Shown piece after piece: positions 35,749 through 44,759 of a stretch of DNA of 64,000 nucleotides (position 1 is its first letter; each line of letters opens with the position of its first letter). The stretch covers positions 44,615 through 108,614 of the forward strand of contig CAKMJS010000029.1 in the NCBI GenBank assembly GCA_927405585.1, read 5' to 3'. Made by a program: the position numbers and the translations under genes. The DNA comes from an uncultured Desulfosporosinus sp. (lineage in GTDB: Bacteria; Bacillota; Desulfitobacteriia; Desulfitobacteriales; Desulfitobacteriaceae). The notes below the pieces were generated by a model, which saw nothing but the letters and a program-made list of their open reading frames with translations, made no database searches and was not told the origin of the DNA.

Positions 35749-37076
35749 TAAACAACCTCTCCTATTAAATCATAGATATCCGCCTCAAGGATGCGTACTT
35801 TGATCAGGTCACCGACCTGCAGTGAGGTCTGAGAACCAGTAATATAAACCTGCCCATCAATTTCTGGAGCGTCCCCTTCGGTCCTTCCCATCCAACGTCC
35901 GTCTGGCTGTTTCTGTTCTAGTATCACTGTGACGACCCGACCAACCCAACGTTGTTGTCTTGTAAGTGAGATCCCTTGTTGGATCTGCATGATTTGTGCA
36001 CGGCGTTGCTCACGGACTTCTGGCAATACTTGATCCGATCGAAGACCCGCCGGTGTATTCTCCTCTTGTGAATAGGCAAACACTCCAAGACGATCAAACT
36101 GAACGCGCTCAACAAAATCAATCATAGTTTGGAATTCTTGTTCACTCTCACCGGGGAAACCCGTGATCATGGTCGTCCGAACAGTGATATCTGGCATCGC
36201 GACGCGTAATTTTCTAATAAGCGTTTCTGCCTCCTCGATGGTGCCTCGTCGATTCATATCTTTTAATACTTTATTATTGGCATGTTGTAATGGCAAATCA
36301 ATGTATCGACAAACTTTGGGTTCCTGACGCATAGTTTCAATCAATTCATCCGTGAAGCGTTCAGGATAACAATACATTAGCCGAATCCATTCAATTCCTT
36401 CGATACGAGCGAGCTGATGAATTAGCTGGGGAAGGCGGAGTTCTCCGGTAAGGTCTTGTCCATAGCGCGTCGTATCTTGGGCCATAACCATAATTTCTTT
36501 AACTCCTTGAGCGGCCATTTCCTGAACTTCCCGTATCACTGATTCTTCTGAACGACTGCGGAAATGTCCGCGCACAAAAGGAATGATACAATAAGTACAA
36601 TAGTTATCGCAACCCTCAGCAATCTTAACATAGGCAAAGTAATCTGGAGTTGATCGTTTACGAGGCATTAACTCATCATGAAGGAAGTCTGGTGATCCTC
36701 CTTTTAGCAGGGTGGTTCTTGAACCCACGGAGTTTAGAACCAATTTGTTAATTTCATCGATATTTCCAGTTCCCAGCACACCATCTAACTCAGGAATATC
36801 TTGCATTAATTCTTGCCCGTACTGCTGTGCCAAGCATCCTGTCGCTATTAGAGTCTGACAAGTACCGGACTCCTTAAATCGAGACATCTCAAAGATAGTT
36901 TCAATTGATTCTTCCTTAGCAGATTGAATAAAGGTACAAGTATTAACTACAATAATATCAGCTTCTTCGGGGTTCTCTATAAAGATATAATCCTGGGCTA
37001 ATAATCCAGACATTATTTCGCTATCCACTTGATTCTTTGGACATCCTAAAGTTACGACTGCAACTTTTTTCGTCAA
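35748..37076 (-). CDS. rimO: Ribosomal protein S12 methylthiotransferase RimO
   Basis: A 442-residue radical SAM methylthiotransferase. An N-terminal UPF0004 domain (VTLGCPKNQVDSE with Cys12; VNTCTFIQSAKEES) binds the auxiliary cluster, the radical SAM core has GCDNYCTYCIIPFVRG (CxxxCxxC), and a C-terminal TRAM domain ends the chain. RimO adds methylthio to Asp of S12. The TLGCPKNxVD start distinguishes RimO from MiaB. It heads an operon with pgsA. Confidence 0.95.
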   Translation of the reverse strand: MTKKVAVVTLGCPKNQVDSEIMSGLLAQDYIFIENPEEADIIVVNTCTFIQSAKEESIETIFEMSRFKESGTCQTLIATGCLAQQYGQELMQDIPELDGVLGTGNIDEINKLVLNSVGSRTTLLKGGSPDFLHDELMPRKRSTPDYFAYVKIAEGCDNYCTYCIIPFVRGHFRSRSEESVIREVQEMAAQGVKEIMVMAQDTTRYGQDLTGELRLPQLIHQLARIEGIEWIRLMYCYPERFTDELIETMRQEPKVCRYIDLPLQHANNKVLKDMNRRGTIEEAETLIRKLRVAMPDITVRTTMITGFPGESEQEFQTMIDFVERVQFDRLGVFAYSQEENTPAGLRSDQVLPEVREQRRAQIMQIQQGISLTRQQRWVGRVVTVILEQKQPDGRWMGRTEGDAPEIDGQVYITGSQTSLQVGDLIKVRILEADIYDLIGEVV

Positions 37077-37250
37077 CCTAACACCTCATATCATCTAATC
37101 GTGAGCCAGACACTTCTCCAAGTGGGGTCTGAGACTATCGTGCTAGAGCTTTCGTCATCTTAGTCTCGATGTTCAACTTTAATGGAAAGAGTTCACAGGT
37201 CCATCATTCCTAGTATAAACCAACACTCCCACAAGGTCAAAAAATATTAA

Positions 37251-37294
37251 ACCACAGAAAGTGATGACTCTTCTTGCCACCCACTCTCTGTGGT
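37251..37294 (-). terminator. Terminator of the pst-phoU operon
   Basis: ACCACAGA (37251-37258) pairs with TCTGTGGT (37287-37294); on the minus strand TTAATATTTTTT follows. Confidence 0.8.
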
Positions 37295-37308
37295 ATTAAT
37301 CTTTGAAC

Positions 37309-37959
37309 CTACTTGTTAAGGTCCTTCCGTTCGGCAGTCGCGATATATATCACATTTTCGCCAATATTTGTTGCATGATCAGCGAAACGCTCAAGATAGC
37401 GGCCTACGAAAGTCAAATACATCCCTTGATCTAAGATTTCTGGATTTTCGGTCATGATGACTAAGAGGTCACGTACGACTTTTTTATACAGACAGTCAAC
37501 TTCGTCATCCTGTGTCGCTAGATTCTGTGCAAGTTCCATATCCTCGTTACTATAAGCTTCAAGGCCCTGGCGCATCATGGCAAGTGCCTTCTCCGCCATC
37601 AAGGGGATGTCAACCAGAGGTTTACAGAGAGGTCCCTCAATTCTCCGTACCACCTTAGCAATGCCAGTGGCCAAATCCGCCATCCGTTCTAGGTCTGTCG
37701 AGATTTTCATTGCCGAGATAATCTTCCGTAAGTCCTTAGCAACTGGTTGTTGAGTTGCGATTAACCGCACACACTCATCATCTACCTGACGTTCTAAATC
37801 GTTGATCAATGTATCCTCAGTTATCCAAAACTCTGCCTGTGTCCGGTCCAGAGTATTTAGGGATTCCATACATCCTTTTAGAATCCTTTCAACTTCTTGG
37901 CTCATGTAAATGAGTAAATTCGTCAATATCAGCTGTCCTTTATTGAGTGACTCTCGCAT
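37309..37959 (-). CDS. phoU: Phosphate transport regulator PhoU
   Basis: A 216-residue PhoU of two three-helix repeats, each with an acidic metal-binding patch (AMKISTDLERMADLATGIAK and YLERFADHATNIGENVIY in outline). It links the Pst transporter to the PhoR sensor and restrains phosphate uptake. Start at 37959 (AAGGGAG upstream) is preferred to longer frames that run into pstB. It is last in the pst operon, 16 bases after pstB. Confidence 0.95.
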   Translation of the reverse strand: MRESLNKGQLILTNLLIYMSQEVERILKGCMESLNTLDRTQAEFWITEDTLINDLERQVDDECVRLIATQQPVAKDLRKIISAMKISTDLERMADLATGIAKVVRRIEGPLCKPLVDIPLMAEKALAMMRQGLEAYSNEDMELAQNLATQDDEVDCLYKKVVRDLLVIMTENPEILDQGMYLTFVGRYLERFADHATNIGENVIYIATAERKDLNK

Positions 37960-37975
37960 TGATGCTCTCCCTTCC

Positions 37976-38728
37976 TTATCCAAAACGTCCAGTAATATAG
38001 TCTTCAGTACGTTTATCATTTGGATTCGTGAAAATTTCCGATGTCGGTCCATGTTCCACCAATTCTCCATTGAGAAAGAACGCTGTCGAATCTGCAATAC
38101 GAGCAGCCTGTTGCATATTATGCGTCACAATGAGAATGGTGTAATTTTCTTTAAGCTGTCGAATCAGTTCTTCAATGTGTGTTGTTGCTATCGGATCCAG
38201 CGCAGAAGCCGGTTCATCCATGAGCAGCACAGAGGGTTCTACCGCTAAAGCCCTGGCGATACATAGACGTTGTTGTTGTCCGCCTGACAAGCTCATACCA
38301 GAATAATTCAAACGATCTTTCACTTCATCCCATAAGGCTGCCATTCGCAAGCTTTTTTCTGCACTGGCATGTAACGTTTGTTTGTTTTTCATACCATTAA
38401 GTCTCAGCCCTGCTACGACATTTTCGTAGATACTCATGGAAGGAAATGGATTTGCCTTCTGAAATACCATGCCGACCATTTTACGTAAAGCCACGGGATC
38501 TCGATCATAAATACTCTCTTCATCCAAAAGAATCTCACCTTTGACTTTTGTACCTGGCAAGGTCTCATGCATACGATTGATACAACGGACAAACGTAGAT
38601 TTACCACACCCCGAAGGGCCAATAATAGCCGTAACTTGATTTGGTGCAATTTCCATGTTTATGCCTTTGAGGGTTTTATTAGACCCATACCATGCTTCGA
38701 GGTTACGAACACTTAAACTATGACCCAT
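37976..38728 (-). CDS. pstB: Phosphate ABC transporter ATP-binding protein PstB
   Basis: A 250-residue ATPase. Walker A is GPSGCGKST (37-45), the ABC signature is [16 protein letters not shown], Walker B is [19 protein letters not shown] and the Q-loop [16 protein letters not shown] segment are typical of PstB. It powers high-affinity phosphate import with PstCA. The ATG follows AAGGAGGTGG. Pho-regulated through the boxes upstream of pstS, if the hairpin at 40663 is read through. Confidence 0.97.
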   Translation of the reverse strand: MGHSLSVRNLEAWYGSNKTLKGINMEIAPNQVTAIIGPSGCGKSTFVRCINRMHETLPGTKVKGEILLDEESIYDRDPVALRKMVGMVFQKANPFPSMSIYENVVAGLRLNGMKNKQTLHASAEKSLRMAALWDEVKDRLNYSGMSLSGGQQQRLCIARALAVEPSVLLMDEPASALDPIATTHIEELIRQLKENYTILIVTHNMQQAARIADSTAFFLNGELVEHGPTSEIFTNPNDKRTEDYITGRFG

Positions 38729-38746
38729 TTAGAAAGCCACCTCCTT

Positions 38747-39583
38747 CTAGTTGCTTCGTGAGCGAAATGCAAAACGTGCAATTAAATTTAAAATGACGAC
38801 CATTAATATTAAAACTAACGACCCTGCCCAGGCAAGTTGATGCCACTCTGCATAAGGAGACGTTGCATACTGATAAATTTGAACAGGTAAGGCAGCAATT
38901 GGTTCATTCAGAGAACGGGCCCAGTATTGATTTCCTAAGGCTGTGAACAGTAATGGGGCTGTTTCCCCGGAAACACGGGCCACTGCAAGCATAGCACCAG
39001 TAATAATCCCTTTTGCTGCAGTCGGTAATATGATTCTTAAAATAATTATCCTTTTAGAAATTCCCAGGGCGTAACCCGCTTCCCTGATCGATTGGGAAAC
39101 AAGTTTAAGCATCTCTTCAGTCGAACGAATAATAAGAGGGATCATAATGATCGAAAGCGCTAGGCCTCCTGCTAGGGCAGAAAAATGTCCCATTCTCAAA
39201 ACAACTGCGGTGTATATTACAATTCCGACAATAATGGATGGGATCCCTGTCAGTACATCCGTGGCAAAACGTACTGCTATACTCAGCCAACTGGTCCGAT
39301 CATACTCTGTCAAGTAAATTGCCGCTAAAATACCGACTGGCATCCCAATAAGGCTGGCAATCAAAACCATGATTAGGGTCCCCACGATCGCATTAGCCAT
39401 CCCACCCCCGGACACACCCATTGCCTTCGGCAAATTCATAAAAAAATCTAAGTCCAAGGCACTAATGCCGTTGATAACAACGTAGCCGAGAACTCCGAAT
39501 AATGGAATAAGCGCAATGAGTGTCGCAACAATAAAAATCCCCATCATCATCGTGTTCCGATATTTACGCAGGCGATCATTCAT
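38747..39583 (-). CDS. pstA: Phosphate ABC transporter permease PstA
   Basis: A 278-residue permease with about six spans (IFIVATLIALIPLFGVLGYV at the start) and the EAGYALGISKRIIILRIILP coupling loop in outline. Its ATG (39583) overlaps the pstC stop by one base (TAATG), so the pair is translationally coupled; GGGAGG lies ahead. A longer in-frame reading would extend into pstC and has no ribosome binding site. Confidence 0.95.
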   Translation of the reverse strand: MNDRLRKYRNTMMMGIFIVATLIALIPLFGVLGYVVINGISALDLDFFMNLPKAMGVSGGGMANAIVGTLIMVLIASLIGMPVGILAAIYLTEYDRTSWLSIAVRFATDVLTGIPSIIVGIVIYTAVVLRMGHFSALAGGLALSIIMIPLIIRSTEEMLKLVSQSIREAGYALGISKRIIILRIILPTAAKGIITGAMLAVARVSGETAPLLFTALGNQYWARSLNEPIAALPVQIYQYATSPYAEWHQLAWAGSLVLILMVVILNLIARFAFRSRSN

Positions 39584-40524
39584 TATGAAATGCCTCCCTT
39601 CGGACCACGTGCTACAGACCATACAAGAAGTCGCGCAAAAACATTGAGTATTAGGGTAATACCAAATAAAATAAGACCAATTTCAACGAGTGCACTTAAG
39701 TAAAGATCATAAGTCGCTTCTGTAAACTCGTTCGCAATCACCGCTGCCATAGAATAAGCGGGCGCAAACAAGGACGGAAGAATATCTGGGCGATTTCCAA
39801 TCAACATGGTTACCGCCATTGTTTCTCCGAGGGCTCGACCTAAGCCAAGCATAATCCCACCTAGAATTCCTGATTTGGCATATGGCAAAACGGCAATCCG
39901 AATCATTTCCCACTTCGTGGCACCTAACGCTAAGGCTGCTTCCCGCTGTTCATTCGGCACTGCTGCCATGACTTCCCCAGAGATCGCCGCAATGGTTGGC
40001 AGGATCATAATGGCCAAAATCAACCCTCCTGCTAACATACCAAAGCCTAGTGGCGTGCCTTGAAATAGCGGAAGAAACCCAAACCACTTTGCGAGTGCTG
40101 GTTGAATAGTTTCTCTCAACCAAGGCGCTAAGATGAAAATCCCCCATAGTCCGTATACAACGCTAGGAATTGCAGCAAGCATCTCTACCAAAAAAGCAAC
40201 CACCATACGAACCTTTGTCACAGCCATCTCATTAAGAAAAATTGCCACTCCTAGACCAATTGGGGTTGCAATGAGCAAGGCCAAAAGAGAGGTCATTAAT
40301 GTCCCATAAATAAATGGTAGAGCTCCAAATTGTTCCTTCACTGGATCCCAAACCCGGCCAGTAATAAAGCCAAAGCCAAATTTGTCGATACTCGGTCCGG
40401 CGGATTGAAACATCTGCCACCCCATCCAAAACATAAGAACCAGTACACTGATGGCCATTAAAAGTGTCAACAAACGCAAGGTTTGATCTCCAATGGAAGC
40501 TGTGAGTTTAGTCTTTTTACTCAT
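39583..40524 (-). CDS. pstC: Phosphate ABC transporter permease PstC
   Basis: A 313-residue permease with about six membrane spans, PSVVYGLWGIFILAP in the centre and the coupling loop EAALALGATKWEMIR (about 205-219). It forms the channel with PstA. The start at 40524 follows GGAAGGATC. It is separated from pstS by 194 bases holding a hairpin, so the binding protein can be made in excess over the permease. Confidence 0.95.
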   Translation of the reverse strand: MSKKTKLTASIGDQTLRLLTLLMAISVLVLMFWMGWQMFQSAGPSIDKFGFGFITGRVWDPVKEQFGALPFIYGTLMTSLLALLIATPIGLGVAIFLNEMAVTKVRMVVAFLVEMLAAIPSVVYGLWGIFILAPWLRETIQPALAKWFGFLPLFQGTPLGFGMLAGGLILAIMILPTIAAISGEVMAAVPNEQREAALALGATKWEMIRIAVLPYAKSGILGGIMLGLGRALGETMAVTMLIGNRPDILPSLFAPAYSMAAVIANEFTEATYDLYLSALVEIGLILFGITLILNVFARLLVWSVARGPKGGIS

Positions 40525-40662
40525 ATCTTCTGATCCTTCCGCCTTCCTCATTAATTCATCTATAGGAACTCTTACTCTGCTATTAACAAGCCTTTGGGGA
40601 GTTGGACCCTAAATTCTATTTATTTAATAACAAGTGACTATGTTAAGTATACAATAGACACA

Positions 40663-40694
40663 TGGAAAAGCCCAGCGCAAGCTGAGCTTTTCCA
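40663..40694 (-). terminator. Hairpin between pstS and pstC
   Basis: TGGAAAAGC (40663-40671) pairs with GCTTTTCCA (40686-40694), with an inner CAGC/GCTG pair. No T-run follows on the minus strand. It is probably a partial terminator or a processing/stabilising site that favours pstS expression. Confidence 0.65.
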
Positions 40695-40718
40695 CTATTC
40701 CGACTTTTTCAATATCGA

Positions 40719-41804
40719 TTACTTCATTAAAGGTTGCCCTTGCGATGTGACCGATTTAAGCATCGTTTCTACACGGCTTACTAAACTTGCCGGCAACTTT
40801 GCGTAATGCAATTTCTCTGAAAGATTCTGACCATCAGTAACAGCCCAGTTTAGAAAGTTGATTAAGGCTGTTCCTTTGGCTTTATCCTTTTGATCTTGAT
40901 AAACTAATGCCCAAGCAAAACCTGCAATCGGATAAGCATCCGCACCAGGAGCATTAACAATCGAAACCCTCATATCGTCTGGAATCGTAGCTGCAGCAGC
41001 AGCTGCGGAGGTTGATTGAAGAGATGGGGCAACCCACTTACCCTCTTTGTTTTGCAACGTGGCATAAGACAGATTGTTTTGAATAGCGTAAGCAAGTTCT
41101 AAATATCCAATGGAACCTGGAGTTTGTGTTATAGCACCTGCCACACCAGCATTCCCTTTACCGCCTATCCCAGCCGGCCAATTCAACGAGGTTCCTTTAC
41201 CGACCTTACTTGACCACTCTGGATTGACAGCTGTGAGATAGTCTGAGAATATATACGTTGTTCCACTTCCATCTGAGCGATGCGCAACCGTAATTTTTGT
41301 ATCAGGTAGAGTGACACCCGGATTCTCGGTGGCAATCCGCTGATCATTCCAAGTGGTGATTTTTCCTAGAAAAATATCCGCAAGTACCGCCGGACCAATT
41401 TTGAGCTCCTTAGGGCCATTGGGAAGATTATAACTGATCGCTACTGCACCTAATGTTAAAGGGATATGCAATATTTTTCCACCTTTAGCCGCTGTCTGTT
41501 GATCTTCCGTCATAGGACCATCTGTTGCTCCAAAATCGATTGTCTGCTCTGAAACTTGTTTAATTCCGGCACCACTACCGGTACTTTGATAATTAATAGT
41601 AATGTGTGGATTGCTTTTGCGATACTCTTCGATTTGTTGATTGAATAATGGATAAACGAAAGAGCTTCCGGATCCAGTTAGATTAACTGGTTCTGCCTTC
41701 TCTTGACCTGCTGGCGTGCTCGGGTTAGCTCCACACCCTACCAGCGAAAGAGCCAACACACCTGCTAATATGCCAGTTAATAACTTGCTTTTTTTAGCAA
41801 ACAC
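40719..41804 (-). CDS. pstS: Phosphate-binding lipoprotein PstS
   Basis: A 361-residue lipoprotein: basic start, hydrophobic stretch and lipobox LSLVGC (lipidated Cys24), then the PBP fold with TGSGSSFVYPLFNQQI, STGSGAGIKQV and RSDGSGTTYIFSDYL, the phosphate-contact loops. It captures phosphate outside the membrane for PstCAB. Start is GTG at 41804 behind AGGGGGAA, giving a normal signal peptide; a longer frame would spoil it. Two tandem Pho boxes lie upstream. Confidence 0.96.
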   Translation of the reverse strand: MFAKKSKLLTGILAGVLALSLVGCGANPSTPAGQEKAEPVNLTGSGSSFVYPLFNQQIEEYRKSNPHITINYQSTGSGAGIKQVSEQTIDFGATDGPMTEDQQTAAKGGKILHIPLTLGAVAISYNLPNGPKELKIGPAVLADIFLGKITTWNDQRIATENPGVTLPDTKITVAHRSDGSGTTYIFSDYLTAVNPEWSSKVGKGTSLNWPAGIGGKGNAGVAGAITQTPGSIGYLELAYAIQNNLSYATLQNKEGKWVAPSLQSTSAAAAAATIPDDMRVSIVNAPGADAYPIAGFAWALVYQDQKDKAKGTALINFLNWAVTDGQNLSEKLHYAKLPASLVSRVETMLKSVTSQGQPLMK

Positions 41805-41859
41805 AAGAATTCCCCCTATCAAATTTCTTAATTTTCCCCTACCCAATGTACCATACCAA

Positions 41860-41898
41860 CGTTAATCCTAAATTAACTCAATGTTAAGTTTGTGTTAA
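41860..41898 (-). promoter_or_regulatory. PhoP-binding Pho box, promoter-proximal copy
   Basis: On the minus strand four hexamers, TTAACA, TTAACA, TTAATT and TTAACG, begin at exact 11-base steps, the pattern of B. subtilis-type PhoP boxes. A TATGGT sequence follows as a poor -10. It lies 56-94 bases before the pstS start. Confidence 0.88.
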
Positions 41899-41988
41899 CT
41901 GAACTAATATCTTTTGAAACTTATTACCAAACACTAGATTGTCCTCCAATCAATTCTCAATTTATCCATACTCAATGTACTATACGAA

Positions 41989-42027
41989 CGTTAATCCTCA
42001 ATTAACTCTGTGTAAAGTTTGTGTTAA
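41989..42027 (-). promoter_or_regulatory. PhoP-binding Pho box, duplicated distal copy
   Basis: Four hexamers on the minus strand (TTAACA, TTTACA, TTAATT, TTAACG) again at 11-base steps, followed by TATAGT as a better -10. About 75 bases around it resemble the first copy, offset by 129 bases, so the whole promoter was duplicated. Confidence 0.88.
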
Positions 42028-42121
42028 TTGGCAACATTTATGTATATAAGATAATTATTAAAGGATATATTTCACTGGTTATAGAATTTATCTCTTATAA
42101 AAAATTAGTGAGGTGTCATGT

Positions 42122-42736
42122 GTGTTTGATCAAACGTTAGAGCCTATCGACACGTGCGGTTGTGGAGATATTGGATATCTGACTACCCGAACCGTCCCTG
42201 TTGACTTGGTACATGGTGTGGGACGAATTGTAAATGTCCCTACTTACCATTGTCGTTCCAAAAGCTGCCAAGAATTTTCGATACCTTCAATTGTAGCTCG
42301 TCGCCTCGACGATATTGCTGAAGCAATGGAAAACGCCGAATTATCGGAAAGTGTTTACTCTTGGATTGCCCAACGAGAGCAGACCCTCGACCCACTTCAA
42401 AGAGCCAAAAATGATCAAACCCACTTACAGGCTTTTACCCTTCAGTTTGGAGGTCGTAAGTATGCCGATGCCCATGTTATACTAATCGTACCTGGCCAGG
42501 CAATCTTTTTTCAGAGTTCCCTTGAAGAGACTGAATACTACCTACTTCGTCACGAAGAGGACAGACGCTCTGAAGAGATATGGTTTTCCTTCTTGAAATT
42601 CTACTATCAAGAGCCGGATTTAACGTACGATGATTTCCTCGAATGGTCTGAAGATGGACACCTGAAGGAAATAGGGCGCATTACAATTGATGAGGTGGAA
42701 GATACATTAATTGATGAATTTGGAGAGTGGGAGTAA
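42122..42736 (+). CDS. Unknown protein with N-terminal zinc-ribbon-like cysteines
   Basis: A 204-residue acidic protein. The N-terminus has DTCGCGD and, 30 residues on, YHCRSKSCQEF, a C-x-C...C-x4-C layout like the YgiT/MqsA-type zinc ribbon. The rest (FYYQEPDLTYDDFLEWSEDG near the end) is unrecognised. The GTG at 42122 is chosen because GAGGTG sits six bases upstream; a GTG at 42113 overlaps that site. It is divergent from pstS with the Pho boxes between them, and a terminator follows. Confidence 0.6.
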   Translation: MFDQTLEPIDTCGCGDIGYLTTRTVPVDLVHGVGRIVNVPTYHCRSKSCQEFSIPSIVARRLDDIAEAMENAELSESVYSWIAQREQTLDPLQRAKNDQTHLQAFTLQFGGRKYADAHVILIVPGQAIFFQSSLEETEYYLLRHEEDRRSEEIWFSFLKFYYQEPDLTYDDFLEWSEDGHLKEIGRITIDEVEDTLIDEFGEWE

Positions 42737-42755
42737 AGAATGAAGTATATTTTGA

Positions 42756-42790
42756 GCCCAACAACTAGGTATAAGTGGTTGTTGGGCTTT
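42756..42790 (+). terminator. Terminator after zinc-ribbon-like gene
   Basis: GCCCAACAAC (42756-42765) pairs with GTTGTTGGGC (42778-42787), followed by TTTAAC. Its arms resemble those of the terminator at 45036. Confidence 0.85.
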
Positions 42791-42799
42791 AACTCATCA

Positions 42800-42965
42800 G
42801 GGGATGACTCTAAAGCAGCACAGTAACTTCAGGTTATCCCATTTGTCCATAGTCAGTTGCCACGACTCTAACTCAAAGAACTAATATAAGAGCACCTTCA
42901 CAGTAACAGGTCCGTATCCAACTAAAGTATCGACACGCTCCGTTTTGCGTCTATATTATTTTAAA
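42800..42965. other. Spacer between two terminators
   Basis: Nothing recognisable: no open frame, repeat or promoter match. Confidence 0.4.
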
Positions 42966-42971
42966 GTATAG

Positions 42972-43008
42972 AAAAGTCGCCTAAAACCAATGGTTTAGGC
43001 GACTTTTT
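42972..43008. terminator. Terminator after sortase gene
   Basis: A 16-bp stem (AAAAGTCGCCTAAA plus CC with its complement 42992-43006, one bulged A), followed by T residues on the plus strand and by TTTT on the minus strand. It works for the minus-strand sortase operon. Confidence 0.85.
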
Positions 43009-43056
43009 GGGATAATTTCGTCACAGCCCTTTATTTTTGATGCAAGTTACGTACCA

Positions 43057-43680
43057 TTATTTTACAAGTGTTGCTGAGACGATATAGCGGTCCGGAAAAT
43101 ACCCCGGTGTGTCGAAGGGATAGCAGGTGGTCATTGTCAGAACGGCATGGTCTGTCGGAACGATCACTGTTTTGTCGTCTTTATCGACAATACGCGTGCC
43201 ATTCACCTGATAGGTGAATGTACCGGCCGAAGTTTGCACAATCAGATGGTCCCCGATTTTCAGATTTCCTAGTTGTCTGAAAACCGTCTCACGATGTCCT
43301 GAGAATACACAATTGTCATCTTCCCCAGGAAGTACACTTTGGAGGAAGTGCCCTACGCCTTTCTTCAATTCATCTTCACCCGTCCCTTGGATGATGGGCA
43401 GTGTCTGGTTTAACGCTGGAATCGTCAGACTTCCAATATTGTCACCCTCCGCAGGATATAATGGGTAAAGGGGTTTAGATGGTACTGACTCCTCAAGGGA
43501 AGCGTCGAGTTCCACAGGGGCAGTGCTGTCTCCAGTTATCTTGTTTGCTTCAATAGCAGACGTTGTAGGGAAGGAATAACTACTCATATTAATCAACGCC
43601 CAAGAGACTCCCCCTATCCCTAAGATCATAAATCCTAGGGATAGGACTGTAACCAAGGAACGCTTGCTCCATGAAAGCAT
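43057..43680 (-). CDS. Class D-type sortase
   Basis: A 207-residue transpeptidase: N-terminal signal anchor (VLSLGFMILGIGGVSWALI, about 12-30), a linker, then the sortase barrel with catalytic His129 (SGHRETVF), Cys186 (LTMTTCYPF) and Arg198 (PDRYIV). It cuts an LPXTG-like signal and joins the protein to the cell wall. The only visible substrate is encoded immediately upstream, three bases away, and carries LPKTS; this suggests a dedicated pair. Class D sortases usually act on LPNTA, so the signal is near but not identical. Confidence 0.9.
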   Translation of the reverse strand: MLSWSKRSLVTVLSLGFMILGIGGVSWALINMSSYSFPTTSAIEANKITGDSTAPVELDASLEESVPSKPLYPLYPAEGDNIGSLTIPALNQTLPIIQGTGEDELKKGVGHFLQSVLPGEDDNCVFSGHRETVFRQLGNLKIGDHLIVQTSAGTFTYQVNGTRIVDKDDKTVIVPTDHAVLTMTTCYPFDTPGYFPDRYIVSATLVK

Positions 43681-43683
43681 TAC

Positions 43684-44745
43684 TTATACAAAACGCTTTC
43701 TGCTTTTCCAGCCTATGGCTCCGAGCAGCATGAATGCAGCGCCGACTAGAAGTAACTCATACAAAGGTGTGGACGTCTTCGGAAGCTGCCCACCGATAAG
43801 AGTCTCTGTGACAACAACTGGTGATGTCACTATAGGTGATACCGTTGGCGCTACCACAATAGGTGGTACTGTTGGTTCTACTACTACAGGCGGTACTGTT
43901 GGCTCTACTACTACAGGAGGTACCGTTGGTTCTACAACTACAGGTGGAACCGTTGTCGATACTGCCGGAGCGGTTACAGTGCTCTGATCTAAAGTGACTG
44001 CAGTCTGTGCATACAGTCGGCCATTGATCGATGCCTTAGTCCCCAATGTGATATTTGTCTGACTTAGTATGATTCCCTCAAAATGTGAATTTGTTCCAAT
44101 TGCGACTGTTTTTGCCGACTGCCAGAAGATGTTGCTTGCTTTTACCCCACCGGATAGAATTATTTTTTTTCCGCTAGCCTGGGTAATTCCTCCAGCAATT
44201 TGGAAAATGAAAATATCATTTGCTCCACCATTGAGAGTGACGTCCGAATTTATTAAAACATCGTTACTCCACTTGTAAACGCCCGGTGCAAGTGTCCTTC
44301 CACTAATGTTTCCTGAATACAGTTCAGTAAAATTTACAGCTCTTCCAGCCGCATCGGTATAAGCAGTTTCCATATTGCTTACCGCTGTAGTAAGGTTACT
44401 TGGAGTTGGAGAAGCATAGTTTGAAGCGTATGCCTTTCCAGTAACTTGGGTGGAAGTTGAAGAAACATTAGTAGCATCTGCTGTCAGAGAAAATCCAGTA
44501 ATTGCGGATGAACCAATTGGGCTAACTCCAATATTTCCTTTAATAACTGAACCTGGTATGGAAGATATTCCTGATTTTGTTAAGATGGCATAGTTGCCAG
44601 CGGCACCCAGGTCTACTGGATTACCCCCTGATGCTGCAAATGCTGAACTAAATGTGACTAATACCATGCTTACGGTTAAAGAAAGTGTCAATAGCTTTTT
44701 GTTGCTCTTATTGAATAATCTCAATTCATTCAAACCTCTTTTCAA
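43684..44745 (-). CDS. Wall-anchored ice-binding-like (DUF3494) surface protein with LPKTS sorting signal
   Basis: A 353-residue exported protein: signal peptide (to about SAFAASG), a DUF3494 beta-helix domain (VDLGAAGNYAILTKSGIS, then TLAPGVYKWSNDVLI and SHFEGIILSQTNITLG, about 44-255), a Pro/Val/Thr repeat of nine residues (VVVEPTVPP, about 264-304), and a sorting end LPKTS (321-325), hydrophobic span, KSRKRFV. DUF3494 proteins bind ice or act as adhesins. The start is uncertain: TTG 44745 or a later TTG behind AGAGG. It forms an operon with the sortase. Confidence 0.85.
   Translation of the reverse strand: MKRGLNELRLFNKSNKKLLTLSLTVSMVLVTFSSAFAASGGNPVDLGAAGNYAILTKSGISSIPGSVIKGNIGVSPIGSSAITGFSLTADATNVSSTSTQVTGKAYASNYASPTPSNLTTAVSNMETAYTDAAGRAVNFTELYSGNISGRTLAPGVYKWSNDVLINSDVTLNGGANDIFIFQIAGGITQASGKKIILSGGVKASNIFWQSAKTVAIGTNSHFEGIILSQTNITLGTKASINGRLYAQTAVTLDQSTVTAPAVSTTVPPVVVEPTVPPVVVEPTVPPVVVEPTVPPIVVAPTVSPIVTSPVVVTETLIGGQLPKTSTPLYELLLVGAAFMLLGAIGWKSRKRFV
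43834..43956 (-). repeat. 27-bp tandem repeat coding for VVVEPTVPP units
   Basis: About four and a half copies with synonymous drift (e.g. ACTGTTGG against ACCGTTGG). They encode a stiff Pro-rich stalk that lifts the surface domain from the wall. Confidence 0.8.
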
Positions 44746-44759
44746 ATCTCTCTTCAGTT

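Noticed and set aside
43664..43987. Glycine/threonine-repeat plus-strand frame
   Set aside because: It is the antisense of the VVVEPTVPP repeat in the surface-protein gene.
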